Position numbers and translations under genes: made by a program
Assembly: GCA_003488415.1 (NCBI GenBank)
Contig: DNLQ01000017.1
Coordinates: 1-5,614 of the forward strand
Direction: 5' to 3'
Origin: Ruminococcus sp.
GTDB taxonomy: Bacteria; Bacillota; Clostridia; Oscillospirales; Ruminococcaceae
Length of the DNA: 5,614 bases
Shown here: piece after piece, positions 1 to 5,592 of the stretch
Layout: each line of letters starts with the position of its first letter
How positions within the stretch are numbered: the stretch's first letter is position 1
Notes under the pieces: model-generated
What the model was told of the DNA's origin: nothing
What the model saw: the letters and a program-made list of their open reading frames with translations, nothing else
Databases searched by the model: none

Positions 1-210
1 ATATTCTTCGCGGGCCTTATTCTGTTCTTCCTCGGCCTGATTGGCGAATATATAGGAAGGATGTTCCAGGGAATGACGCACAATCCGCAGTTTGTAGTGC
101 GGAGTGTATATACACAGAACAGTGCAGGCTCAGTTGCCCGCACTCAGCAAAATGTAAATGTTAACAGCGAAAGGAGGACGGAGGACGATGATCCTTCCGG
201 AGAGAAATAA
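1..210 (+). CDS. C-terminal end of a membrane-anchored family 2 glycosyltransferase (DPM1/GtrB-like), partial
   Basis: An open frame enters from the left edge in frame 1 and stops at TAA 208-210, giving 69 residues of a C-terminus. Residues 1-13 form a hydrophobic helix, followed by LGLIGEYIGRMF and then NPQFVVRSVY. The 'GLIGEYIGR' motif after the last membrane helix, followed by a 'P.(Y/F)(I/V)VR' stretch, is the hallmark tail of polyprenyl-phosphate glycosyltransferases related to GtrB, ArnC and DPM1. These enzymes move a sugar from a nucleotide donor to undecaprenyl phosphate on the inner face of the membrane. The tail after VVR is longer than usual and polar (Asn/Gln/Ser, then Glu/Asp). 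The catalytic GT-A domain lies outside the window, so the sugar cannot be inferred. The next gene starts inside or just after this one, which suggests co-transcription and translational coupling. The family call is fairly secure and the exact function is open. Confidence 0.8.
   Translation: MFFAGLILFFLGLIGEYIGRMFQGMTHNPQFVVRSVYTQNSAGSVARTQQNVNVNSERRTEDDDPSGEK
172..177 (+). promoter_or_regulatory. Strong Shine-Dalgarno site deciding the ATP-grasp gene start
   Basis: AGGAGG lies 10 bases before the ATG at 188. It is embedded in the upstream glycosyltransferase frame, where it reads as two consecutive AGG arginine codons. A second GGAGG (180-184) is too close to that ATG to be the main site. 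The alternative ATG at 212 has only GGAG at 199-202, 9 bases away, but gives the N-terminus usual for the family (MKKVLILGAG). The ATG at 158 has no visible ribosome binding site. Confidence 0.6.
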
Positions 211-1405
211 GATGAAGAAAGTACTGATTCTTGGTGCCGGTATTTACCAGGTTCCCCTAATCAAAACAGCTAAGAAGCTCGGTATTTATTCAATCGTAGT
301 AAGTATCCCGGGAAATTATCCTGGGTTTGAACTTGCAGACAAAGTCTATTACGAGAATACGACAGACTATGCCAAGATCCTGGAGATCGCTCAGGAGGAG
401 AAGATCGACGGAATCGTTACTGCCGGAACTGATGTTGCGGTAATCACTATCGGCAAAGTCTGCGACAAGCTCGGACTGACAGGCCTTTCCGAGGAAGCTG
501 CCAAGATCGCTACTGACAAGCTCAGAATGAAGGAAGTTTATGAAGAGTACGGTGTCAGGACAGCGAGATACAGAAAAATCTATTTCGACAACGAAAATTA
601 CGCGTCAGATATAGCAGAGCTGACTCTGCCGGTAATGTTCAAGTCAGTCGATTCATCCGGAAGCAGAGGCATCCGCAAGGTAAACAGCCCTGAGGAATTC
701 GATGACGCAAGAGAATATGTAAGAGCAAATACAAGATCCGACTACTTCATCGTTGAAGAGTTCATAGCAGGCGAGGAGTTCGGAGCACAGGCATTCGTAA
801 GAAACGGCGAGGTAAAGTTCATCCTTCCGCACGGCGATTACGTATTCACGGGTGACACAGGTGTGCCGGTAGGCCACTTTGCACCATATGACCTCTCAGA
901 GGATATCATAGCTGACGCAGAGAAACAGCTTGTCGGAGCAATCCGCGCGATGAAGCTCGACAACTGCGCTATCAATGCTGACTTCATCATGAGAGACGGC
1001 AAGACATACGTCCTCGAGATCGGCGGACGTTCAGGCGCAACCTGCCTGGCTGAGCTGACAGCTATCTACTATGATTTCGACTACTATGAGAAGATCCTCC
1101 TGACAGCGCTTGGCGAAGATGTAGACTTTACACCTGGCCCGCTTGCTGCAAATGGCGGAGTTCCGAACGCAAGCAAGCTTCTGATGAGCGACAGAGACGG
1201 ACATATCGTATCACAGGAAGACAGCAATCCTGCTGACCCTGATATAGTAGAAGTACAGTTTGACTATAAGCCGGGCGATGAGGTCCACAAATTCCGCGTC
1301 GGACCGCACCGCATAGGACATGTTATCTGCAAGGGCGAGACTCTTGACGCAGCAGTAGCAAAACTCGATGAGGCGTTGAGCCGCGTTAAGATTACAGTAG
1401 AATAA
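188..1405 (+). CDS. ATP-grasp domain ligase of a cell-surface biosynthesis cluster
   Basis: This cytoplasmic protein of about 405 residues belongs to the ATP-grasp superfamily, related to the carbamoyl-phosphate synthase large chain, biotin carboxylase and PurK/PylC. Members activate a carboxylate as an acyl phosphate using ATP and join it to an amine or other nucleophile. Counting from the ATG at 188, an N-terminal Rossmann-like pre-ATP-grasp domain opens with LILGAGIYQVP (about 13-23). The ATP-grasp core has FKSVDSSGSRGI (151-162, candidate nucleotide-binding lysine at 152 and a glycine-rich loop), VEEFIAGEEFG (189-199) and NADFIMRDGKTYVLEIGGRS (263-282), with Glu277 a candidate metal ligand. 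A C-terminal domain of the carboxylase type ends in RIGHVICKGETLDAAVAKL (375-393). Start 188 has the strong AGGAGG; start 212 (397 residues) fits the family N-terminus better, so the first 8 residues are uncertain. The substrate is not identifiable. The glycosyltransferase upstream suggests attachment of an amino-acid-like group to a surface glycan precursor; that is inference. Confidence 0.9.
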   Translation: MILPERNKMKKVLILGAGIYQVPLIKTAKKLGIYSIVVSIPGNYPGFELADKVYYENTTDYAKILEIAQEEKIDGIVTAGTDVAVITIGKVCDKLGLTGLSEEAAKIATDKLRMKEVYEEYGVRTARYRKIYFDNENYASDIAELTLPVMFKSVDSSGSRGIRKVNSPEEFDDAREYVRANTRSDYFIVEEFIAGEEFGAQAFVRNGEVKFILPHGDYVFTGDTGVPVGHFAPYDLSEDIIADAEKQLVGAIRAMKLDNCAINADFIMRDGKTYVLEIGGRSGATCLAELTAIYYDFDYYEKILLTALGEDVDFTPGPLAANGGVPNASKLLMSDRDGHIVSQEDSNPADPDIVEVQFDYKPGDEVHKFRVGPHRIGHVICKGETLDAAVAKLDEALSRVKITVE

Positions 1406-1490
1406 GCTTAATAAATGTCTATTCTATTCACGCTGACGGCATGGTAAAGTGTTTTTACGAGGGGCTTAATTTACAGGACCGGAGAATGCT

Positions 1491-1496
1491 AGGAGG
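1491..1496 (+). promoter_or_regulatory. Shine-Dalgarno site for the SGNH hydrolase gene
   Basis: AGGAGG is followed by CAAA and then the ATG at 1501. This spacing of 4 bases is short but the match is perfect. It selects 1501 over in-frame ATGs at 1441 and 1486, which would place a charged, non-signal segment before the signal peptide. The 95 bases between the ATP-grasp stop and this start show no strong promoter and no terminator with a T run, so readthrough from upstream is likely. Confidence 0.75.
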
Positions 1497-1500
1497 CAAA

Positions 1501-3792
1501 ATGAACAAAAGACTGAGCCTTATTTTCAGAACATTTGCGGCAGTTATTCTTATGGCTGCCTTCATAATGGGATCAGCCCTGCTTGATGACGGCACCGTGT
1601 ACGCTGCCGGTGGCATGGCAGCGCCGAAACTGACCAAGCTGCAGTACTATCAGACTGCCAGCGGATCTTACAGCGCGAAGATCTACTGGAAGTCCAGGAA
1701 AGGTGCCACATATCAGATCCTGAGAAAGACTCCGGGCGGCAAGTGGAAAGCAGTAGCTCAGAAGAAAGCGAAGTCGACGAGCTGTTCATATACGAACACC
1801 AAAGTCGGCAACCACGCATATGTCTACACCGTCAGACAGATCAAGAAGAAGGGCAAGAAGATCAAATCCCGCGGCAGCTACGATGCTGAGGGGCTCCAGA
1901 CAATGGCAAGGCCGTCTGTCAGCGTGGACTTCAAGACACTGAACGCGACAGTATCCTGGACGAAGGTTAATGGCGCTCAGAAGTATCTTGTATACCGCAA
2001 GATCGGCGCAGGCGACAGCAATCAGCTGATCGCATCTGTAGGCGCCAATGTTACTTCATATACGGATGTATATCAGAAGTCATACAAGAACAAGAAGATG
2101 GATGCCATCCTGGTAGCTGACTACTTCGTGGATCCGTCCAACAACCCTATCTCATACACGGTCAGACCTTATTACGGCAAGAAGAACCCGGATGGCTCGA
2201 CCAAGGGAAGCTATGGTCTCTATGTGAGAGACGGCATCTGCCATCTTGAGCCGCCGACAGTAGTAAGCCTTTCTGACAAAGGCGTTATAAAATGGGGAAC
2301 TGTTCCTAATGCGGACGGTTATATTGTTGTAACGAAAAGCGGAAACGGCGACTGGACGAAGGTAGTCAATGTAGCTGCAGAGAAGAGCAGAGGCGTATAC
2401 CAGAGCACGACTATCAAGAAGCTCAACAAGAACAACTACTACTCTGTCCGCGCATACATGACACGTAACGGCAAGAAGACATACACTACTTTTGACAAGA
2501 ACTTTACCCTGAAAAACCGCAGCGTCGGAGCAGGCAAGAAGGTTCTCTTCCTCGGTGACAGCATGACATTCGGTTCGCCGTACTATTCCAAGTCTGTCCA
2601 CAGCTTCTCATACGCGAGCAGGATCCAGCAGTTGACCGGCATCAAGATGTTCAACCCATCGATCCCGGGTTCGACATGGAGATACCATCCGCTGGACAAC
2701 AGATACAGAATAGTTACCGGCGTGGCTAATATGATCGCGCTCGGACAGAATACCGACTACGCGTTTGAGACCCTGCAGATCGGAGGCAACTCAAGCAAGT
2801 TCGAGGACTATGATGTTGTAGTACTCGCTGCCGGAACTAATGACTACCAGGACAAGACAGAGACGCCGTTCGGTTCACGCGAGTCGGACTGGGAGAAGAT
2901 CACAGACAAGACTGAGGACCTGTCGTTCACTGTCAATGCCGGAACCAAATACAGCAAGAAATACAGCAACATGGATTATGATTACAACATCGAGACCTTC
3001 GATGGAGCGTATAATCAGATCCTCAAATATATTGAAGAAGCGAGCATGATCCGCGTCCTGAACGGCAAAGCGCCGATCAAGGTCGTACCGATCAGCCTGT
3101 TCTACAGCGAGAGAACTTCTCCGTACTACGAGGTCAACAACCGCAATATAACGAAGAACAAGCTCGGATATACTATGCTGGATTACCAGGCCGAGATGGA
3201 TGCAATCAATGCAGAGTGGGCAAAGTCACCTGTGCTTGAGTTCTACCGTTACGACAGCCAGGCAACGAACATTGTCAACAGCGAGAACTGCCGTCACAGA
3301 GCTTCGGATAACCTGCATTACTCGAAGTATACATATGGACTCTATGGTGACGACATCGCGCGCTTCATGATCAATAACAAGATATTATCGTCGCCATCAG
3401 CAGCGACTATCACTGCGATCAGAGAGAGCGATGAGTTCAAAGCGCGCCTCGAGAAGTACAGCAGACTGCGCAGCTTCACAGGCAAGCTCTCGGCTAAGCT
3501 GAATGACCTTATAAGCAGACTCATCGGAGCTGATGAGGAACCGGAAGAGGTCGTTACAGAAGAACCGGTTGTTGAGACACCGGCAGAAGAAGAGCCGACA
3601 GACAATACCGAGGTCGTAACACCTGAAGAGCCTGTAGCAGACTCCGGACAGAATACTGAGCAGCCTGCAGAGGGAGGAACTCCTGAGAGCGGCAGCACAG
3701 AAGCCGAGACGCAGACGGAAACACCTGCTGCTGACCAGCCAGCGCCATCTGAAGGTACGGCCACAGATCCTGTGCAGGATGCAGGCAACTGA
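1501..3792 (+). CDS. Secreted multidomain SGNH/GDSL hydrolase with Fn3-like repeats and acidic tail
   Basis: This is an exported protein of 763 residues. Residues 1-35 are a signal peptide: MNKR, a hydrophobic core, then VYA-A as a probable signal peptidase I site. Residues about 42-130, 137-245 and 250-338 look like three fibronectin type III-like beta-sandwich modules; ATVSWTKVNGAQKYLVYRK in the second and IKWGTVPNADGYIVV in the third are typical strand patterns. They are lysine- and tyrosine-rich and may bind the wall or glycan. The SGNH hydrolase domain spans about 345-630 with all four blocks: LFLGDSMTFG (nucleophile Ser354), PSIPGS (Gly390), AAGTNDY (Asn447) and DNLHYS (Asp603, His606). 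The expected reaction is hydrolysis of an ester, for example a glycan O-acetyl group or lipid ester, outside the cell; the substrate is unknown. About 87 C-terminal residues are Glu/Pro/Thr-rich. No LPxTG motif or membrane anchor is present, so the protein is released or held non-covalently. A terminator follows 56 bases downstream. Confidence 0.9.
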   Translation: MNKRLSLIFRTFAAVILMAAFIMGSALLDDGTVYAAGGMAAPKLTKLQYYQTASGSYSAKIYWKSRKGATYQILRKTPGGKWKAVAQKKAKSTSCSYTNTKVGNHAYVYTVRQIKKKGKKIKSRGSYDAEGLQTMARPSVSVDFKTLNATVSWTKVNGAQKYLVYRKIGAGDSNQLIASVGANVTSYTDVYQKSYKNKKMDAILVADYFVDPSNNPISYTVRPYYGKKNPDGSTKGSYGLYVRDGICHLEPPTVVSLSDKGVIKWGTVPNADGYIVVTKSGNGDWTKVVNVAAEKSRGVYQSTTIKKLNKNNYYSVRAYMTRNGKKTYTTFDKNFTLKNRSVGAGKKVLFLGDSMTFGSPYYSKSVHSFSYASRIQQLTGIKMFNPSIPGSTWRYHPLDNRYRIVTGVANMIALGQNTDYAFETLQIGGNSSKFEDYDVVVLAAGTNDYQDKTETPFGSRESDWEKITDKTEDLSFTVNAGTKYSKKYSNMDYDYNIETFDGAYNQILKYIEEASMIRVLNGKAPIKVVPISLFYSERTSPYYEVNNRNITKNKLGYTMLDYQAEMDAINAEWAKSPVLEFYRYDSQATNIVNSENCRHRASDNLHYSKYTYGLYGDDIARFMINNKILSSPSAATITAIRESDEFKARLEKYSRLRSFTGKLSAKLNDLISRLIGADEEPEEVVTEEPVVETPAEEEPTDNTEVVTPEEPVADSGQNTEQPAEGGTPESGSTEAETQTETPAADQPAPSEGTATDPVQDAGN
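3529..3789 (+). repeat. Low-complexity acidic Pro/Glu/Thr-rich coding segment (C-terminal tail)
   Basis: Codons for residues 677-763 of the SGNH hydrolase encode a disordered tail dominated by Glu, Pro, Thr and Ala, with irregular EEP, VTPEEP and ETPA motifs rather than an exact repeat unit. Such stretches often act as wall-spanning spacers, yet here nothing follows to serve as an anchor. The biased composition creates long open frames on the opposite strand, which are shadows and not genes. Confidence 0.8.
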
Positions 3793-3799
3793 TGCAAAA

Positions 3800-3823
3800 C
3801 TGCCGATGCAGCGCATGCGGCAG
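3800..3823 (+). other. Bulged RNA hairpin just after the SGNH hydrolase stop codon
   Basis: CTGCCGATGC pairs with GCAT-G-CGGCAG. Ten base pairs enclose a 3-base AGC loop, with one unpaired G at 3817. It starts 8 bases after the stop codon and has no T run after it, so it is not itself an intrinsic terminator. It could protect the mRNA 3' end together with the terminator 25 bases downstream. The pairing is visible in the sequence; the role is inferred. Confidence 0.5.
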
Positions 3824-3848
3824 AACATAGACGCGTTATGTGACACCG

Positions 3849-3878
3849 ACTCCCCGTCATACCGGCGGGGAGTTTTTT
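3849..3878 (+). terminator. Rho-independent terminator closing the SGNH hydrolase operon
   Basis: ACTCCCCG (3849-3856) pairs perfectly with CGGGGAGT (3866-3873) around a 9-base loop, and the stem runs into six T residues (3873-3878). It is the only convincing intrinsic terminator in the window. It separates the glycosyltransferase/ATP-grasp/SGNH unit from the SH3b/NlpC-like gene. Confidence 0.9.
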
Positions 3879-3894
3879 ATATGCGTAGCAATAT

Positions 3895-3928
3895 GTAAAG
3901 AAGGCTTTACTGTAAAGCATACTTTACA
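3895..3928. promoter_or_regulatory. Two adjacent GTAAAG-N4-CTTTAC inverted repeats, candidate operator pair
   Basis: GTAAAG-AAGG-CTTTAC (3895-3910) is followed at once by TGTAAAG-CATA-CTTTACA (3911-3928). Both are perfect dyads with 4-base spacers, and the inner half-sites also form CTTTAC-T-GTAAAG across the junction. The 7-4-7 layout of the second copy resembles dimeric repressor sites such as those of Rex, but the half-site does not match that consensus. It lies about 78 bases before the candidate -10 box of the next gene. A binding site for a dimeric or tetrameric regulator is likely; the regulator is not identified. Confidence 0.55.
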
Positions 3929-3931
3929 TTA

Positions 3932-3989
3932 TTAAGTGAAATCTTAAATTTTGTTAGGATACAGGGATTGTCCCCTTAAGAATCTTAAA
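3932..3989. promoter_or_regulatory. Paired TTAAG/CTTAA dyads with a 9-bp direct repeat, candidate regulator sites
   Basis: TTAAG-N6-CTTAA (3932-3947) and TTAAGA-A-TCTTAA (3976-3988) are two inverted repeats with related half-sites. Their right halves sit in an exact direct repeat, AATCTTAAA (3940-3948 and 3981-3989), 41 bases apart, or roughly four helical turns. The similarity continues as TTTTGTT versus GTTTCGTT. The second dyad overlaps the expected -35 position of the downstream promoter, fitting a repressor or a class II activator. The DNA is AT-rich, so chance dyads cannot be ruled out. Confidence 0.4.
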
Positions 3990-4011
3990 GTTTCGTTGAT
4001 TCCTTTATAAT
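3983..4011 (+). promoter_or_regulatory. Candidate promoter for the SH3b/NlpC-like gene
   Basis: A perfect -10 hexamer, TATAAT, lies at 4006-4011. The sequence at the -35 distance (3983-3988, TCTTAA at 17-base spacing) is a poor match to TTGACA, so an activator may be needed. Transcription would start near 4018, giving a leader of about 87 bases. A second, weaker candidate is the extended -10 TGTTAGGAT (3952-3960). Confidence 0.55.
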
Positions 4012-4055
4012 TCACCTCTAAAATTACCATACTATCTAAAACACACTATCTGGCA

Positions 4056-4081
4056 GTGTTCCCGCCGGGAGGCGGGGACAC
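4056..4081 (+). other. GNRA-capped 11-bp hairpin in the mRNA leader
   Basis: GTGTTCCCGCC (4056-4066) pairs with GGCGGGGACAC (4071-4081) through ten Watson-Crick pairs and one G-U pair. The loop is GGGA, which fits the GNRA tetraloop rule. No T run follows, so it is not a terminator. It ends 11 bases before the ribosome binding site, where it could stabilise the 5' end of the mRNA or serve as a protein or RNA target. No known riboswitch class was recognised in the leader. Confidence 0.6.
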
Positions 4082-4092
4082 ACCTTACCAAC

Positions 4093-4096
4093 GGAG
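4093..4096 (+). promoter_or_regulatory. Ribosome binding site of the SH3b/NlpC-like gene
   Basis: GGAG lies 8 bases before the ATG at 4105, an ideal spacing though a shorter match than the AGGAGG of the upstream genes. The signal peptide begins directly at this ATG, which supports the start. Confidence 0.7.
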
Positions 4097-4104
4097 AATA
4101 AGAT

Positions 4105-5592
4105 ATGAAACTATCTGGCAGAGTGAGAAGACTGCTGGCTGTATTTATTATGGCCGCAGTAACGCTGACCGGCATAGCCTTTGTTGATGTCCCTGAGACA
4201 TATGCAGCAGCGGCGCCGACAGCTACAGCCACTGTGACGATCAAGGGCGGAGCATATATGCGCAAATCGACTTCGATGTCTTCGAAAAAGCTCAAGTTCG
4301 CCAACAAGGGAGCAAAAGTAATAGTCCGCAAGGAGATATTCAAAACCAAGAGCAGCACCAGCACAAAGCAGCGCTGGTACTATGTTTCCTATGGCGGGCA
4401 GACAGGATACATGAGAGCAAACTGGCTCGGAAAGTTTGTGTATAAGCCTGTTGCAGCAAAGGCTAAGGCGAATATCACATACAGGGCCGGCGCCGGAACT
4501 TCGATGAAGAAGAAAGGCGCTTTCAAGAGAAACGCGAATCTGAGCATCGTACTTCAGTGCAAAGCCAAGGGAAGCAGTGCGGTATGGTACAAAGTCAGGA
4601 AAGGAAGCAAGGTCTTCTATCTGCCGGGCAAGAATGTCACATTCAATACAAATGAGATAACTGCGCCTGCCGTAAACAATACTCCGGCGCCGATCACATC
4701 GAGTGACCAGGTGGCATCAAGTCTGACAACGACGACTGGCGGAACCAACGGCAAACCTGAATTTGAGCTTTCAGAGGTCAGATATCCTGCATCACTCGGC
4801 GAGAGTCTGCCATTCTCAATCATGGGCAAGATAACCTGCAGTGAGAAGATGGAGAAGGCAATTGTAAATATTTACAATAACTCCGGTAAAGTCGTTCTGA
4901 CCAACAGCAAGATTGTAAACGCCAAGAACTTCGATATCAAAGCTCTCGACGCGGGCATCAAGTTCGGATCGCTGAAACCCGGGACATACAAATATACTTT
5001 TGCCGTATATGTAGACGGAAAGAAATACACTCAGATCAGCGAGCCTTTCAAGGTCAGAGCTCTGGCATGGCCTGACAAGATCGCGAGCACAGCAATCGCT
5101 CTGGCATGGCCGCTTGGAACAGCAGAAGAAAAGTACATGTACAACGGAGGAGAAGCCAGCGCAGCATTCAAGACAGCTCTCAATGAGGTATATACAAACA
5201 GAAGCAACTGGGGCGCAGCACCTAAGGTAGGAGCTTCCTGCGATGTATTCGTCGGTACGGTCTGCAGATACAGCGGATATGACGAGAAGATGCCGAGAGG
5301 ACTCGGAGACATGAGCTCAGGCCAGTGGGAACACCTTGACAGCTCGGATCTGTGGCAGGAGGTTTCATACAACTACAAAGAGTCAGACCTCAGAAATGGT
5401 GACATAATCATTTACCAGAGACCTACAGGAAGTGAGCATATCTGCATCTATGTCAAGATCAACGGCAAGGGATATCTCGCAGAGGCAGCTATCAAGACGT
5501 ACTACGGACACATCTCGAAGATTACATCCGGAAGCAAGATTTTCAAGAGCAGCGACAAGAAAAAGTTCAAAGTATACAGAGCAGCCAACTAA
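4105..5592 (+). CDS. Secreted SH3b-domain protein with C-terminal NlpC/P60-like Cys/His hydrolase domain
   Basis: This is a secreted protein of 495 residues. Residues 1-34 are a signal peptide: a basic start, a hydrophobic core, and ETYA-AAA as the probable cleavage site. Two SH3b-like modules follow at about 42-112 (GGAYMRKSTSMSSKKL ... WYYVSYGGQTGYMRANWL) and 118-185 (ITYRAGAGTSMKKKG ... WYKVRKG); such modules usually bind peptidoglycan. A Thr/Asn/Pro-rich linker (186-217) leads to a probable Ig-like beta-sandwich (218-318, with LKPGTYKYTFAVYVDGK). The C-terminal domain (about 325-475) has GASCDVFVGTVCRYSGYD, then LRNGDIIIY, SEHICIYV and YLAEAA. This order matches NlpC/P60-type hydrolases, with Cys379 and His445 as the probable dyad and Glu460 as a possible third residue. 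The likely role is cleavage of a peptide or amide bond in the cell wall. The fold assignment rests on motif order and is less certain than the SH3b calls; another papain-like amidase family is possible. The gene has its own promoter, and the window ends 22 bases after its stop. Confidence 0.85.
   Translation: MKLSGRVRRLLAVFIMAAVTLTGIAFVDVPETYAAAAPTATATVTIKGGAYMRKSTSMSSKKLKFANKGAKVIVRKEIFKTKSSTSTKQRWYYVSYGGQTGYMRANWLGKFVYKPVAAKAKANITYRAGAGTSMKKKGAFKRNANLSIVLQCKAKGSSAVWYKVRKGSKVFYLPGKNVTFNTNEITAPAVNNTPAPITSSDQVASSLTTTTGGTNGKPEFELSEVRYPASLGESLPFSIMGKITCSEKMEKAIVNIYNNSGKVVLTNSKIVNAKNFDIKALDAGIKFGSLKPGTYKYTFAVYVDGKKYTQISEPFKVRALAWPDKIASTAIALAWPLGTAEEKYMYNGGEASAAFKTALNEVYTNRSNWGAAPKVGASCDVFVGTVCRYSGYDEKMPRGLGDMSSGQWEHLDSSDLWQEVSYNYKESDLRNGDIIIYQRPTGSEHICIYVKINGKGYLAEAAIKTYYGHISKITSGSKIFKSSDKKKFKVYRAAN
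5059..5111 (+). repeat. Short in-frame direct repeat encoding ALAWP
   Basis: GCTCTGGCATGGCC occurs exactly at 5059-5072 and 5098-5111, an offset of 39 bases or 13 codons. Both copies encode ALAWP, at residues 319-323 and 332-336, at the junction of the beta-sandwich and the catalytic domain. It may be a small tandem duplication that lengthened the linker, or chance plus codon bias. Confidence 0.6.

Larger units (their letters stand above)
4031..4121 (+). repeat. Three-copy ACTATCT direct repeat reaching into the coding start
   Basis: ACTATCT occurs at 4031-4037, 4045-4051 and 4110-4116. The last two copies extend to a 12-base identity, ACTATCTGGCAG (4045-4056 and 4110-4121), with similar bases after it. 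The final copy encodes residues 2-6 of the downstream protein. The 65-base offset between the long copies is not a multiple of three, so the leader copy is not simply an in-frame duplicate of the gene start. Confidence 0.7.

Noticed and set aside
1398..1426. TAGAATA/TATTCTA inverted repeat around the ATP-grasp stop, as a possible terminator
   Set aside because: The stem is 7 bp and entirely weak apart from one G-C pair, the loop is 15 bases and no T run follows.
2152..2601. Minus-strand open frame of 149 codons inside the SGNH hydrolase gene
   Set aside because: It lies wholly within a well-supported gene and its product shows no recognisable domain.
2840..3049. Plus-strand 69-codon open frame in another frame
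   Set aside because: It overlaps the SGNH catalytic domain, and its Arg/Thr/Ser-rich product looks like a frame-shifted read of the real gene.
3529..3789. LPxTG-type or other wall anchor at the SGNH hydrolase C-terminus
   Set aside because: The tail stays hydrophilic to the last residue (VQDAGN), with no LPxTG motif, no hydrophobic segment and no basic end.
3342..3920. Long open frames on the minus strand opposite the SGNH hydrolase C-terminus (up to 192 codons)
   Set aside because: They mirror the Glu/Pro/Thr-biased tail. Their products are Ser/Val/Cys-rich low complexity with no domain, and one runs across the terminator.
3864..4078. GGCGGGGA shared by the terminator and the leader hairpin, as evidence of RNA switching between them
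   Set aside because: The shared 8-mer is GC-simple, and the two structures should lie on different transcripts if termination is efficient.
3879..4104. Known riboswitch or T-box in the leader
   Set aside because: I found no recognisable conserved core of the ydaO (c-di-AMP), c-di-GMP, TPP, SAM or T-box classes, and no leader terminator.
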